A stretch of 64,000 nucleotides of DNA. Origin: Nocardia acididurans (lineage in GTDB: Bacteria; Actinomycetota; Actinomycetes; Mycobacteriales; Mycobacteriaceae). Positions 43,800 through 53,659 of this stretch are shown one piece after another; position 1 is the stretch's first letter, and every line of letters starts with the position of its first letter. Under the pieces are notes generated by a model. That model saw only the letters and a list, made by a program, of their open reading frames with translations. It had not been told where the DNA came from and did not search any database. The position numbers were made by a program, and so were the translations under genes. The DNA lies in assembly GCF_016741815.1 (NCBI RefSeq), contig NZ_JAERRJ010000001.1, positions 434,001 through 498,000 on the forward strand, read 5' to 3'.

Positions 43800-44417
43800 C
43801 TAGAGCGACTGCACGCAGACCACCTTGCGACGCTCCTCGTAGACGTAGCCGCGGTCACCGTTCTTGCAGTCGTTGACATCCGTGGAACCGGTCAGGATCT
43901 CGAGCACCTTCACGCCCTCGATGGTGCCCGGCGTCGAGCAGGTGATGCGCTGCGCGATGTTGTCGAGCTCCATGCACTCTCCGACCACCCAGTCGATCTC
44001 CAGGCAGATGGCTCCGGTCTCGATGCCGTTGAGGGTTTCGTAGTACGCCTGATCGGTGTCCGCCGAGCAGGCGTCACTGTTGCGGGCCTTCGCGACCACC
44101 TTGAAATTCGAGTTCGCGCTCCCGCAGGTGGCCTTCTCGATGGTGGCGTCGTCCTGGGTTCCGCCCAGCTTCACGCAGTCGCCGATACTGGCCTGGAAGT
44201 CGGTGCGGCCGCCGGAACGCGGCGTCGTGGTCGAGCCGCCGGACTTGCCGCCCGGGGACTTCGAGGTGGTGGTGGGTTTGGCCGACGTGGTCGCCGACAC
44301 GACATCGGTGGCGGCGGTCGGGGTTCCGTCGATGGTCGAACCACAGCCCGACAGCAGCAGAGCTGCGGCGGCGATCATGGGCGCGGCCATCCGGACGAAG
44401 ATCTGCTGACGCGACAC
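43800..44417 (-). CDS. LppU-like lipoprotein
   Basis: 205 residues from a GTG start. Lipoprotein signal: MAAPMIAAAALLLSGC places lipobox LSGC with Cys near residue 25, so the protein is anchored on the outer face of the membrane. A Ser/Thr/Pro/Gly linker (~28-72) leads to a globular domain with six or more Cys (IGDCVKLGG, ATCGSANSNFKVVAKA, DACSADTD, AICLEIDWVVGECMEL, ITCSTPG). This Cys pattern and the GDCV-start match the LppU/SCO3897 family of actinobacterial lipoproteins, whose function is not established. The gene stands alone, separated from the P450 by a 102-bp divergent region. Confidence 0.82.
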   Translation of the reverse strand: MSRQQIFVRMAAPMIAAAALLLSGCGSTIDGTPTAATDVVSATTSAKPTTTSKSPGGKSGGSTTTPRSGGRTDFQASIGDCVKLGGTQDDATIEKATCGSANSNFKVVAKARNSDACSADTDQAYYETLNGIETGAICLEIDWVVGECMELDNIAQRITCSTPGTIEGVKVLEILTGSTDVNDCKNGDRGYVYEERRKVVCVQSL

Positions 44418-44519
44418 AAGCAGTCCTAAAATTCGGGAACAACATCAAAGCTCGCCCATGCATACACCACGCCCCCGACTCCCTCGAACCGGGCACTTGG
44501 TCAATTCGTATAGGGAAGC

Positions 44520-45890
44520 ATGAGCACCGACGCCGAATCTGAAGTCCTCGGACGGCCCCGGGAACCGCGGCTGGTGCTGCTGCACGCCCTCGCCTCCGGT
44601 GTCGACCTCGCCCGGTATCTGCGGTGGCGGCGGGCCCGCGAAGGCGACCCGTTCCTGGTGCGGTTCCCCGGGTTCGGTTCCGCCGTCTTCACCGGCACAC
44701 CCGCGGGCGCGCGCGAAATGTTCCGGGCCCCGATGGAACTGCTGGAGCCGCCGCTGCCCAACCCGATCGAGCCGCTGGTGGGACCGGCCTCGCTCATCCT
44801 GTCCCGGGACGGGCGGCACCGGCGGGACCGGGCGCTACTCGCGCCCGCCTTCCACCGCGGGCGAATCAGCGCCTACGGCACCGTGATTCGGGACGCCGCC
44901 CGCGCCGAGCTCGCGGGGGACCGGACCGGCACGCCCTGGCGGAACGGCGTCCGGATCAATGCGCGGGCGGCGGCACGAGCCATTACCCTGCGCGTGATTC
45001 TCGCGGCCGTATTCGGCGTGGACGATCCCGAGCGGCGCGCCGAATTCACCATGGCGACAACGGAATTCCTGAATTCCTTCGGCGGGCACCTGCTGCTCGT
45101 TCCGGCGCTGCGGCGCAACATATTCGGATTGTCCGGCTGGGAGCGATTCGTGGCCGCCCGCGACCGGCTCGACGATCTCATCGACACCGAGATCTCGCGA
45201 CGGCGCGCGAACGGCGGCGGCGGGACCGACATCCTCGGCGCGCTGCTCGAGGCCCGATACGACGACGGGACCGCCATCACCGACACCGATCTGCGGGAAC
45301 AGCTGCGCACCCTGCTGGTCGCGGGCCACGAGACCACGGCCACCTCGCTGGTGTGGGCGCTGTACCGGCTGCACCGGGAACCCGGGACGCTGCGGCTGCT
45401 GCGCGCGGAGCTGGACGCGGCCGGAGCCGAGCCGGATCCCGCGGAATTGGTGAAACTTCCCTATCTGGACGCGGTCTGCCAGGAGACCCTGCGGTTGCAT
45501 CCGCCCGTTCCGATCGTATTGCGCAGGCTCACCGGTGATTTCAGCCTGCGCGGGGTGCCGCTCGAGGCGGGGGACACCATGGGCGTCGCGGTGCATCTCC
45601 TGCACACCGATGCCGAAGTATGGTCGCGGCCACTGCGATTCGAGCCCGGACGGTTCCTCGAACGGCGCTACGGCCCCTTCGAGTTCGCGCCCTACGGCGG
45701 CGGGCACCGGCGCTGCGTCGGGGCCGGGCTGGCCGACTACGAGCTGCGCATCGTGCTCGCCACCGTGGTGCGCTCGGTGGGGCTGCGATTGTCGCCGCGC
45801 TTCGCGGACGGGCGCATGCCACATACGCTGCCGCACAACATCGCGACCGGTCCGCACACCGCCATCACCTTCGATGTCGTCGAGGCGTGA
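44520..45890 (+). CDS. Cytochrome P450 (CYP135/138-like)
   Basis: 456 residues from ATG 44520 (AGGGAAGC just upstream). The oxygen-activating I-helix is VAGHETTATSLVWALYRL; the ExxR pair lies in CQETLRLHPPVPIVLRR; the haem-binding loop FAPYGGGHRRCVGAGLA places the thiolate at Cys399. The sequence looks like mycobacterial CYP135-CYP138 (group of P450s with eukaryote-like GHETTA and ETLRLHPP). It monooxygenates a hydrophobic substrate using ferredoxin or flavodoxin electrons; no redox partner is encoded nearby. With a KstR-linked mce operon 2 kb away a steroid or lipid substrate is tempting, but nothing in the sequence proves it. Confidence 0.92.
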   Translation: MSTDAESEVLGRPREPRLVLLHALASGVDLARYLRWRRAREGDPFLVRFPGFGSAVFTGTPAGAREMFRAPMELLEPPLPNPIEPLVGPASLILSRDGRHRRDRALLAPAFHRGRISAYGTVIRDAARAELAGDRTGTPWRNGVRINARAAARAITLRVILAAVFGVDDPERRAEFTMATTEFLNSFGGHLLLVPALRRNIFGLSGWERFVAARDRLDDLIDTEISRRRANGGGGTDILGALLEARYDDGTAITDTDLREQLRTLLVAGHETTATSLVWALYRLHREPGTLRLLRAELDAAGAEPDPAELVKLPYLDAVCQETLRLHPPVPIVLRRLTGDFSLRGVPLEAGDTMGVAVHLLHTDAEVWSRPLRFEPGRFLERRYGPFEFAPYGGGHRRCVGAGLADYELRIVLATVVRSVGLRLSPRFADGRMPHTLPHNIATGPHTAITFDVVEA

Positions 45891-45899
45891 AGCGCCATC

Positions 45900-45915
45900 A
45901 GTGATTTCGATCACA
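45900..45915 (+). promoter_or_regulatory. CRP/GlxR-like site 1 upstream of the L,D-transpeptidase
   Basis: AGTGATTTCGATCACA matches the CRP-type consensus TGTGA-N6-TCACA with a single mismatch (first base). It lies 272 bases before the L,D-transpeptidase start, just past the P450 stop, so it could also be part of a P450 3' hairpin. Confidence 0.45.
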
Positions 45916-46026
45916 ACCTGGTTTGAGACCACGCGCCCGGGTACTGCCGACACGCGACCGGGCCTCCAGGGGAATCGCCGGGGCGAACGGCGAATACATG
46001 CAGGACCGATCTACCGGCACCCGTTA

Positions 46027-46042
46027 TGTGACGCATCGCACA
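46027..46042 (+). promoter_or_regulatory. CRP/GlxR-like site 2 upstream of the L,D-transpeptidase
   Basis: TGTGACGCATCGCACA matches TGTGA-N6-TCACA with one mismatch (T to G at the start of the right half). It lies 145 bases before the transpeptidase start, a usual place for a cAMP-receptor operator. In Mycobacterium tuberculosis CRP (Rv3676) also controls cell-wall genes. Confidence 0.5.
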
Positions 46043-46186
46043 CCAATGAGTCGGTATGCATAAGTGGCAGAACGCAATTGGCACGGCTCGCATTGCAATG
46101 TAGGAATGAGTGCGGGGTTGGGACCTGAAGCGGGATAGCTCTGTGCCCGCAATCTGCGTGTGAACGAGGATCGAGAGGACCAAGCT

Positions 46187-47092
46187 GTGCGTAGTACCCG
46201 GTACCGCAAGACGGGATTGACCGTTCTCGCCGCTGTCGCGGCGACCGGAGCCGTGGTGGTCGCACCCGCACACGCAGCCCCGCTATGGCCGGGCGGGCCC
46301 GAGATTCCGGGCGTACCGTCGGCCGTCATGCCGCAGCCCGTCCCCGGCGACCTGCCCACCGCGCCCGGCGCCAACTCGCCGCTGCCGCCCGCCAACTTCG
46401 AAGCCCCCAATATCAATGTGGGCGACGGCGAGGTCGTGGGTGTCGCGCAGCCGATCATCATCACCTTCAAGGAGCCGGTCGCCGATCACGAGACCGCCGA
46501 GAAGGCCATCCGCATCACCTCCAGCAACAAGGTGACCGGCCACTTCTACTGGTTCGGCGACAAGCAGGTGCGCTGGCGGCCGGAGAACTTCTGGCCGGCC
46601 GGATCCAAGGTCACCGTGAAGGCGGGCGGCACCGAGGTCGCCTACGAGATCGGCGACGAGTTCATCGCCACCGCCGACGACACCACCCACCAGATCACCG
46701 TCACCCGCAACGGCGAGGTGGTGAAGGTGATGCCGACCTCCATGGGCAAGACCGGGCACGAGACGCCCAACGGCACCTACATCGTCAGCGAGCGCAATCG
46801 CAAGATGATCATGGATTCCTCCACCTACGGCGTGCCGGTCACCGCTCCCGAGGGCTACAAGCTCGAGGTCGAGTACGCGACCCGCATGTCCAACAGCGGC
46901 ATCTTCGTGCACGCCGCGCCGTGGAGCGTTGCGCAGCAGGGCAACTCGAACGCCTCGCACGGCTGCCTGAACGTCAGCACCGCCGACGCCAAATGGTTCC
47001 AGGAGAACGTGAAGCGCGGCGACCCGGTCGTCGTCGTCAACACCAAGGGCGGCACCCTGAGCGCCTCCGACGGCTACGGCGATTGGAATTAA
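46187..47092 (+). CDS. L,D-transpeptidase (Ldt), cell-wall cross-linking enzyme
   Basis: 301 residues from GTG 46187, with GAGAGGACC upstream; GTG 46160 is an alternative. A Sec signal peptide (~1-31, GLTVLAAVAATGAVVVAPA then AHAAPLW) is followed by a Pro-rich linker, an Ig-like domain (~75-155: PIIITFKEPVADHETAEKAI) and the YkuD catalytic domain (~165-290). The active site has the conserved His in IFVHAAPWSVAQQ and the SHGCLNVS motif with nucleophilic Cys near residue 260. It makes 3-3 peptidoglycan cross-links, which dominate in mycobacterial-type walls and resist most penicillins. Layout matches LdtMt1/LdtMt2. It has no lipobox. Two CRP-like sites lie upstream; a strong terminator follows. 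Confidence 0.93.
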   Translation: MRSTRYRKTGLTVLAAVAATGAVVVAPAHAAPLWPGGPEIPGVPSAVMPQPVPGDLPTAPGANSPLPPANFEAPNINVGDGEVVGVAQPIIITFKEPVADHETAEKAIRITSSNKVTGHFYWFGDKQVRWRPENFWPAGSKVTVKAGGTEVAYEIGDEFIATADDTTHQITVTRNGEVVKVMPTSMGKTGHETPNGTYIVSERNRKMIMDSSTYGVPVTAPEGYKLEVEYATRMSNSGIFVHAAPWSVAQQGNSNASHGCLNVSTADAKWFQENVKRGDPVVVVNTKGGTLSASDGYGDWN

Positions 47093-47108
47093 GGACTCTC
47101 GTAGCTCT

Positions 47109-47140
47109 CGAGACCCCCGCCCTATCGGGCGGGGGTCTCG
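47109..47140 (+). terminator. Terminator after the L,D-transpeptidase gene
   Basis: A perfect 14-bp stem with a TATC loop, including five C opposite five G, begins 17 bases after the stop codon. The trailing sequence is only weakly T-rich (TCGTAGTTGG). Confidence 0.85.
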
Positions 47141-47245
47141 TCGTAGTTGGGGAGTCTGCCCGTTCCGGAAGGGGATTGGGCCGCACGCCGACAGCCGGGC
47201 ATTCGTCTTTGTGTGATTCGTCCCACGAAAGGTACTGGGCGCCCG

Positions 47246-47251
47246 TACTAT
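47246..47251 (+). promoter_or_regulatory. Candidate -10 box of a leaderless promoter for the second importer
   Basis: TACTAT (TAnnnT) ends 7 bases before ATG 47259, and no Shine-Dalgarno is present, so transcription probably starts at the A of the start codon. The same 7-base distance is seen at the methyltransferase gene (15912 to 15920). No good -35 is recognisable. Confidence 0.5.
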
Positions 47252-47258
47252 TCGGCGC

Positions 47259-48308
47259 ATGTCCGCGCTCCCTGCGGGGGAAGTCGATGAACAATCGGTG
47301 AAGCTCGCCCGCCGACAGTTCAACAGAACGGCGTTCCTGCGTTACCGGCTATTCGCTCGCAACCGTCAGGCTGCGCGGGTGCGATCACGGCCCGAACGAG
47401 TACTGCCGCAGCCACCGGGGCGTGGCTGGCGGGGAAGACCCTGGCAGGACTACGCGCTCTTCCTGGTGCTGGTCGTCCCCAATCTGATTCTGTTGTCGGT
47501 CTTTGTTTATCGGCCGTTGGTGGACAACATTCGGCTGTCGTTCTTCGACTGGAACATCTCCGACACGAACGCCACCTTCATCGGCTTCGACAACTACACC
47601 GAGTGGTGGAGCCGCGACGATTCGTGGCAAATCATCGGCAATACCTTGATTTTCACGTTCGCGGCCGTCGTCGGCAGCATGGTGCTCGGCCTCGCGCTCG
47701 CGCTGCTGCTGGACCGGAAGCTGTTCGGGCGCAATGTGGTCCGCTCCGCGGTGTTCGCGCCGTTCGTCATCTCCGGCGCGGCCATCGGCGTGGCCTTCCA
47801 GTTCGTGTTCGATCCCGGGTTCGGGCTGGTGCAGGATCTGCTGCACAAGATCGGCGTGGAGAAGACGCCGGACTTCTACCAGGACCCGAACTGGGCGCTG
47901 TTCATGGTGACCGTCACCTACCTCTGGAAGAACCTCGGGTACACCTTCGTCATCTACCTCGCCGCGCTGCAGGGCACCCGGCAGGATCTGATGGAGGCCG
48001 CCGAGATCGACGGGGCGAGCCGGTGGACCACGTTCACCCGAGTCCTGTTGCCGCAGTTGCGGCCCACCACCTTCTTCCTGTCCATCACCGTGCTGCTCAA
48101 CTCGCTGCAGGTGTTCGACATCATCTACACGATGACGCGCGGCGGGCCGCTCGGCACCGGGACCACCACCATGGTGGTGCAGGTCTACCGCGAATCCTTC
48201 GTCAACTTCCGTGCCGGATACGGGGCGACCGTCGCCACCATCATGTTCGTGGTGCTGCTGATCGTGACGCTCGTGCAGGTGCGCATCATGGATCGGGCGC
48301 AGGACTGA
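47259..48308 (+). CDS. Carbohydrate ABC transporter permease (UgpA type), second importer
   Basis: 349 residues. The first ~65 residues are a basic, Arg-rich cytoplasmic extension that UgpA proteins normally lack; then six membrane helices start at YALFLVLVVPNLILLSVFV. The EAA loop is DLMEAAEIDGASRWTTFTRV. It forms the importer channel with the next gene product, with which it overlaps by one base (TGATG). It is related to the permease at 6170-7036 (similar LRPTTFF and FDI-Y motifs), so the two importers may descend from one system. The ORF has no ribosome-binding site; a leaderless promoter fits. Confidence 0.88.
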   Translation: MSALPAGEVDEQSVKLARRQFNRTAFLRYRLFARNRQAARVRSRPERVLPQPPGRGWRGRPWQDYALFLVLVVPNLILLSVFVYRPLVDNIRLSFFDWNISDTNATFIGFDNYTEWWSRDDSWQIIGNTLIFTFAAVVGSMVLGLALALLLDRKLFGRNVVRSAVFAPFVISGAAIGVAFQFVFDPGFGLVQDLLHKIGVEKTPDFYQDPNWALFMVTVTYLWKNLGYTFVIYLAALQGTRQDLMEAAEIDGASRWTTFTRVLLPQLRPTTFFLSITVLLNSLQVFDIIYTMTRGGPLGTGTTTMVVQVYRESFVNFRAGYGATVATIMFVVLLIVTLVQVRIMDRAQD

Positions 48309-49162
48309 TGAGAACGGCTTTCACGTCCGGCGACAATGCGTTCTGGGCCAAGGTTTTCGGCTACGCCGCCATGGCGTGCGTGCTGATCATCATCGGCGTG
48401 CCGCTGCTGTGGATCATCATCACCTCGTTCAAGACGCGGCCCGACATCTACGTGCAGCCGGCCGTGTACCGGCCCGCGCCGTGGCATCCGCAGAACTACG
48501 CGGACGCCACCACCAAACTGCCGTTCTGGACCTTCCTGCAGAACTCGATCATCGTCACCGCGGTCGTGTCCGGGGTGAAGTTCGTGCTCGGGGTGTTCAG
48601 CGCTTACGGGCTCGTCTTCCTGCGGTTTCCGGGGAAGAACATCGTGTTCCTGGTGATCATCGCGGCGCTCATGGTGCCGAACCAGATCACCGTGATCTCG
48701 AACTACGCGCTCGTCTCACAGCTGGGATGGCGAAACACGCTGGTGGGCATCATCGTTCCGCTCTGCGGCGTCGCCTTCGGCACCTTCCTCATGCGCAATC
48801 ACTTCCTGTCTCTGCCCTCCGAGGTCATCGAAGCGGCGCGCATGGACGGGGCCGGGTGGTGGCGGCTGCTCACCCGGGTCGTGCTGCCCATGTCCGGGCC
48901 GACCATGGTGGCGTTCGCGGTGGTCACGCTGGTGAACGAGTGGAACGAGTACCTGTGGCCGTTCCTGATGGCCGACGGGGAAGAGGTGGCCACGCTGCCG
49001 GTGGGTCTGACACTGCTGCAGAACACCGAGAACCCGAGCGTCACCAACTGGGGGCCGGTCATGGCCGGAACCCTGCTCACCATGCTGCCGATCCTCATCG
49101 TCTTCCTGGCATTGCAACGTCACATGATCAAGGGCCTCACCTCCGGTGCGGTCAAGGGCTGA
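48308..49162 (+). CDS. Carbohydrate ABC transporter permease (UgpE type), second importer
   Basis: 284 residues from ATG 48308, which overlaps the previous stop (TGATG). Six membrane helices and the EAA loop VIEAARMDGAGWWRLLTRVV are present; TLVNEWNEYLWPFLM is the family's conserved late motif. Partner of the preceding permease. The next gene, the binding protein, starts 20 bases later with a good AGAAGGAG site. The residues resemble trehalose and glycerol-phosphate permeases, but the substrate is not proved. Confidence 0.9.
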   Translation: MRTAFTSGDNAFWAKVFGYAAMACVLIIIGVPLLWIIITSFKTRPDIYVQPAVYRPAPWHPQNYADATTKLPFWTFLQNSIIVTAVVSGVKFVLGVFSAYGLVFLRFPGKNIVFLVIIAALMVPNQITVISNYALVSQLGWRNTLVGIIVPLCGVAFGTFLMRNHFLSLPSEVIEAARMDGAGWWRLLTRVVLPMSGPTMVAFAVVTLVNEWNEYLWPFLMADGEEVATLPVGLTLLQNTENPSVTNWGPVMAGTLLTMLPILIVFLALQRHMIKGLTSGAVKG

Positions 49163-49182
49163 GTCCCAGAAGGAGATTCACA

Positions 49183-50511
49183 GTGTCCGATTCACGATTC
49201 CCCAACCTTTCTCGACGGGGGTTCTTCGGCCTGGCCGGCGCCGCCGCGGCCGGGGTCGCGCTGACCGCGTGCGCGGGCACAGGTGGCGGCGGCAAGCAGG
49301 AGGGTGACGCCAACACCATCACCTGGTGGTCGAATCACCCCGGGACGTCCAAGGATCAGGAAACCGAGCTGATCAACCGGTTCCAGGCCCAGTACCCCGA
49401 TCTGAAGGTCGACCTCGTCGATGCCGGTAAGAACTACGAGGAGGTGTCGCAGAAGTTCAACGCGGCACTGTCCGGCGGCGATCTGCCGGATGTCGTCGTG
49501 CTGTCCGATGTCTGGTGGTTCAACTACGCGCTCACCGGCAAGATCGAACCCCTGGACAGCCACTTCGGATCCGCGAACGTGCAGACCTCCGACTACGTGG
49601 ACTCACTGCTCGCCGACTACCTGTTCGACGGCAAGCATTACGCACTGCCGTACGCGCGGTCGACGCAGGTCTTCTACTACAACAAGGACGTCTGGTCCAA
49701 GGTCGGACTGCCCGACCGCGGACCCGAGTCCTGGCCGGAATTCGACGAGTGGGGTCCCAGGATCCAGTCCGTCGTGGGCGCGGACAAGTGGGCGCACGGC
49801 TGGGGCGACGCCAAGAACTACCTGGGCTGGACCTTCCAGGGCCCGATGTGGACCTTCGGCGGCGGGTACTCCGACCAGTGGAAGCTGAAGTTCAACGAGC
49901 CCAAATCCATCGAGGCCGGGAACTTCCTGCGCAGCATGATCAACGAGAAGAAGTACGCGAGCGTGCGACCGGGTATCGCCGTGGACTTCGGCACCGGCAT
50001 CATCGCCTCCACCATCGCCTCCACCGGTGATCTCAAGGGCATCAAGAGCAATGCCCAGGGCAAGCTGGAATTCGGCACCGCCTTCCTGCCGCATCCCAAC
50101 GGCGCGGGCGCCACCACCGGCGGTGCGGGCCTGGCGATTCCGTCCGGCATCTCGGACAAGCGCAAGGAGAACGCGCTCAAGTTCATCGACTTCGTGACGA
50201 ATGCCGCCAATACCGCGTACTTTTCGCAGGCCACCGGGTACATGCCGGTGCGCAAGTCGGCGCTGCAGGATCCGACCGAGATCGACTTCCTGGCCAAGAA
50301 CCCGAACAACAAGACCGCCATCGACCAGTTGGCCGTCACCAGGTCGCAGGATTACGCGCGCGTCTTCCTGCCCGGCGCCGACCAGATCATCGGCACCGGC
50401 CTGGAGCAGATCGGCCTGCAGAACCGGGACGCCGCAGCGGCTTTCGCGGATGTCACCAGCCAGCTGCAGAACATCTACGACAGGCAGATCGCGCCGAAGC
50501 TGCCCAAATAA
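49183..50511 (+). CDS. Solute-binding lipoprotein (UgpB type), Tat-exported, second importer
   Basis: 442 residues from GTG 49183, with AGAAGGAG upstream. The signal has a twin-arginine motif and a lipobox: NLSRRGFFGLAGAAAAGVAL followed by TAC, so a folded precursor is exported and lipidated at Cys ~30. The mature protein shows family-1 binding features: NTITWWSNHPGTSKDQETEL, GDLPDVVVLSDVWWFNYALT, YARSTQVFYYNKDVWSKVG and GPMWTFGGGYSDQW. The sequence resembles sn-glycerol-3-phosphate or glycerophosphodiester binding proteins (UgpB) of actinobacteria. Aromatic residues in the binding cleft fit a sugar-like ligand. Ligand identity is inferred only. Confidence 0.88.
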   Translation: MSDSRFPNLSRRGFFGLAGAAAAGVALTACAGTGGGGKQEGDANTITWWSNHPGTSKDQETELINRFQAQYPDLKVDLVDAGKNYEEVSQKFNAALSGGDLPDVVVLSDVWWFNYALTGKIEPLDSHFGSANVQTSDYVDSLLADYLFDGKHYALPYARSTQVFYYNKDVWSKVGLPDRGPESWPEFDEWGPRIQSVVGADKWAHGWGDAKNYLGWTFQGPMWTFGGGYSDQWKLKFNEPKSIEAGNFLRSMINEKKYASVRPGIAVDFGTGIIASTIASTGDLKGIKSNAQGKLEFGTAFLPHPNGAGATTGGAGLAIPSGISDKRKENALKFIDFVTNAANTAYFSQATGYMPVRKSALQDPTEIDFLAKNPNNKTAIDQLAVTRSQDYARVFLPGADQIIGTGLEQIGLQNRDAAAAFADVTSQLQNIYDRQIAPKLPK

Positions 50512-50545
50512 GCGCTGACCGTACCGATCAAGGAGACCCGCCGGC

Positions 50546-51625
<1,080 letters not shown>

Positions 51626-51635
51626 CGGCCGGGCG

Positions 51636-53627
51636 CTACCAGATCTTCACGCGCTCAGCCGGATCCAGGTAGAGGGCGTCCCCGGGCTTGACGTCGAAGG
51701 CTTCGTGGAAGCTGTCGAGGTTGCGGATGACGCCATTGCAACGGAACTCCGGCGGGGAGTGCGGGTCGACCGCGAGGCGGCGGATGGCTTCCTCCTTGCG
51801 GGCCTTGGTGCGCCACACCTGGGCCCAGCCGAAGAAGACCCGCTGCAGGCCGGTCAGGTCGTCGAGGACGGGGGAGTCCTTGTCCTCCAGCGAGATCTTG
51901 TACGCCTCCAGGGCGATGGAGAGGCCGCCCAGGTCACCGATGTTCTCGCCGATGGTGAACTCGCCGTTGACCTTGTGGTCGTCGGAGAGGTCCTTGGGGG
52001 AGAAGGCGTTGTACTGGTTGATGAGAGCCGTTGTGCGCTTGGCGAATTCGGTGCGGTCCTGCTCGGTCCACCAGTCGGTCATATTGCCGTCGCCGTCGTA
52101 CTTGGAGCCCTGGTCGTCGAAGCCGTGGCCGATCTCGTGACCGATGACCGCGCCGATGCCACCGTAGTTGGCGGCGTCGTCGGCGTTCATGTCGAAGAAG
52201 GGGGGCTGGAGAATGGCTGCGGGGAAGACGATTTCGTTCATGCCGGGGTTGTAGTAGGCATTGACCGTCTGCGGGGTCATGAACCATTCGCCGCGATCGA
52301 CGGGGCCGCCGAGCTTGTTCAGATCGCGGTCGTGTTCGGCGGCGTAGCCGCGGCGGTAGTTGCCCACCAGGTCCGACGGGTCGACGGTGACCGCCGAGTA
52401 GTCGCGCCACTCGTCCGGGTAACCGATCTTGGGGGTGAACTTCTCCAGCTTCGCCAAGGCGGCCTTGCGGGTTTCGGGGCCCATCCACTCCAGCTGGGAG
52501 ATGTTGCGGCGGTAGGCCTCCTGGAGGTTGCCCACCAGTTCGACCATGCGGGCCTTGGCTTCCGGCGGGAAGTGCCGGGCCACATACAGTTTGCCGACCG
52601 CTTCGCCCAGCAGGTCCTGGACGACGGAGACGCCGCGCTTCCAGCGCTCGCGGTTCTCCGGCGCGCCGGTCAGGGTGCGGCCGTAGAAGCCGAAGTTCTC
52701 CTCCACCAGGTCGTCGGTGAGGTAGGCGGCGCGGGCCTTCACCACACGCCAGGCAGCCCAGGCCTTCCAGTCGTCGAGATCCTCGGCGGCCCACAGCCGC
52801 GCGAAGGTGCGGACGTAATCGGGCTGGCGGACAATGAGTTCCGCGAAAAGCTCGGGGCCGGACGCCTCGACGCCCTCGGCGAGGGCGGAAGTCCAGGCGG
52901 TCCAGTCGAATTCGGGGTTCTCGGCGGCCAGCGCCTCGAAAGTGGTGAGGTTGTAGCTCTTCTCGGCGTCGCGGCGGCGCACCACGTCCCAGTGACCGGC
53001 GGCCAGTTTCTGCTCCAGATCGAAGACGCGCTGGGCGTCGTAGTCCAGGCCGGCCAGTTCGAACATGCGGCGGACGTGGGCGACGTACTTGTCGCGGATC
53101 TCCGCGTATTCGTCCTTGTGGTAGTAGGACTCGTCGGGCAGGCCGATGCCGGACTGCGAGGTGTGCACCAGGTAGCGGGTGGAGTTCTTGTCGTCGGTGT
53201 CGACGTAGAAGACGATCGCGCCACCCACGCCGGTGCGCTGCAGGCGGCCGATGAGCGCGGCGAACTCGGCGCGGTCGGACACGGCGCGGACGGCCGCGAG
53301 CTCCTCAGCGATCGGGGTCAGGCCCGCGGCGGCGACGGCGGCCTCGTCCATGAAGCTGTTGTAGAGGTCGCCGATCTTGCGTTCCTCGCTGCCCGGTGCG
53401 GCGGCGGAGGCGGCGGCGTCCTGGATGATGCGCTGGACATCGCGCTCCGCCTGGTCGTAGAGCGTGCGGAAGGCGCCGTCCACCGCCCGATCCGACGGGA
53501 TCTCGTAGGTGTCCAGCCATTTACCGTTGACGTGCGCGAACAGGTCGTCCTGCACTCGCACGGCCGCATCGATGAACGACAGGTCGATACCGGAGGGGTT
53601 GTTCAGCTGCGAAGTCACGGACTCCAC
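51636..53627 (-). CDS. M13 family zinc metalloprotease (neprilysin/PepO/Zmp1-like)
   Basis: 663 residues, full family length, from GTG 53627 with GGAG 6 bases upstream. Zinc site: AVIGHEIGHGFDDQGSKYDG (HExxH near residue 494) and GENIGDLGGLSIALEAYK with the third ligand Glu and the catalytic-support Asp. The substrate-binding NAYYNPGMNEIVFPAAILQP motif and C-terminal CNGVIRNLDSFHEAFDV, with the conserved C-terminal W, are present. There is no signal peptide or membrane helix, as in M. tuberculosis Zmp1, so export route or cytoplasmic action is unclear. It cleaves short peptides; Zmp1 is linked to virulence in tuberculosis, but its role here is unknown. Confidence 0.93.
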   Translation of the reverse strand: MESVTSQLNNPSGIDLSFIDAAVRVQDDLFAHVNGKWLDTYEIPSDRAVDGAFRTLYDQAERDVQRIIQDAAASAAAPGSEERKIGDLYNSFMDEAAVAAAGLTPIAEELAAVRAVSDRAEFAALIGRLQRTGVGGAIVFYVDTDDKNSTRYLVHTSQSGIGLPDESYYHKDEYAEIRDKYVAHVRRMFELAGLDYDAQRVFDLEQKLAAGHWDVVRRRDAEKSYNLTTFEALAAENPEFDWTAWTSALAEGVEASGPELFAELIVRQPDYVRTFARLWAAEDLDDWKAWAAWRVVKARAAYLTDDLVEENFGFYGRTLTGAPENRERWKRGVSVVQDLLGEAVGKLYVARHFPPEAKARMVELVGNLQEAYRRNISQLEWMGPETRKAALAKLEKFTPKIGYPDEWRDYSAVTVDPSDLVGNYRRGYAAEHDRDLNKLGGPVDRGEWFMTPQTVNAYYNPGMNEIVFPAAILQPPFFDMNADDAANYGGIGAVIGHEIGHGFDDQGSKYDGDGNMTDWWTEQDRTEFAKRTTALINQYNAFSPKDLSDDHKVNGEFTIGENIGDLGGLSIALEAYKISLEDKDSPVLDDLTGLQRVFFGWAQVWRTKARKEEAIRRLAVDPHSPPEFRCNGVIRNLDSFHEAFDVKPGDALYLDPAERVKIW

Positions 53628-53659
53628 ATTAGGCTCCGCCGCCGCTGCGCGCTTTCAGC

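Noticed and set aside
44520..45890. Assigning the cytochrome P450 to steroid oxidation
   Set aside because: Only proximity to a KstR-linked mce operon supports it; no KstR site or redox partner is next to the gene.
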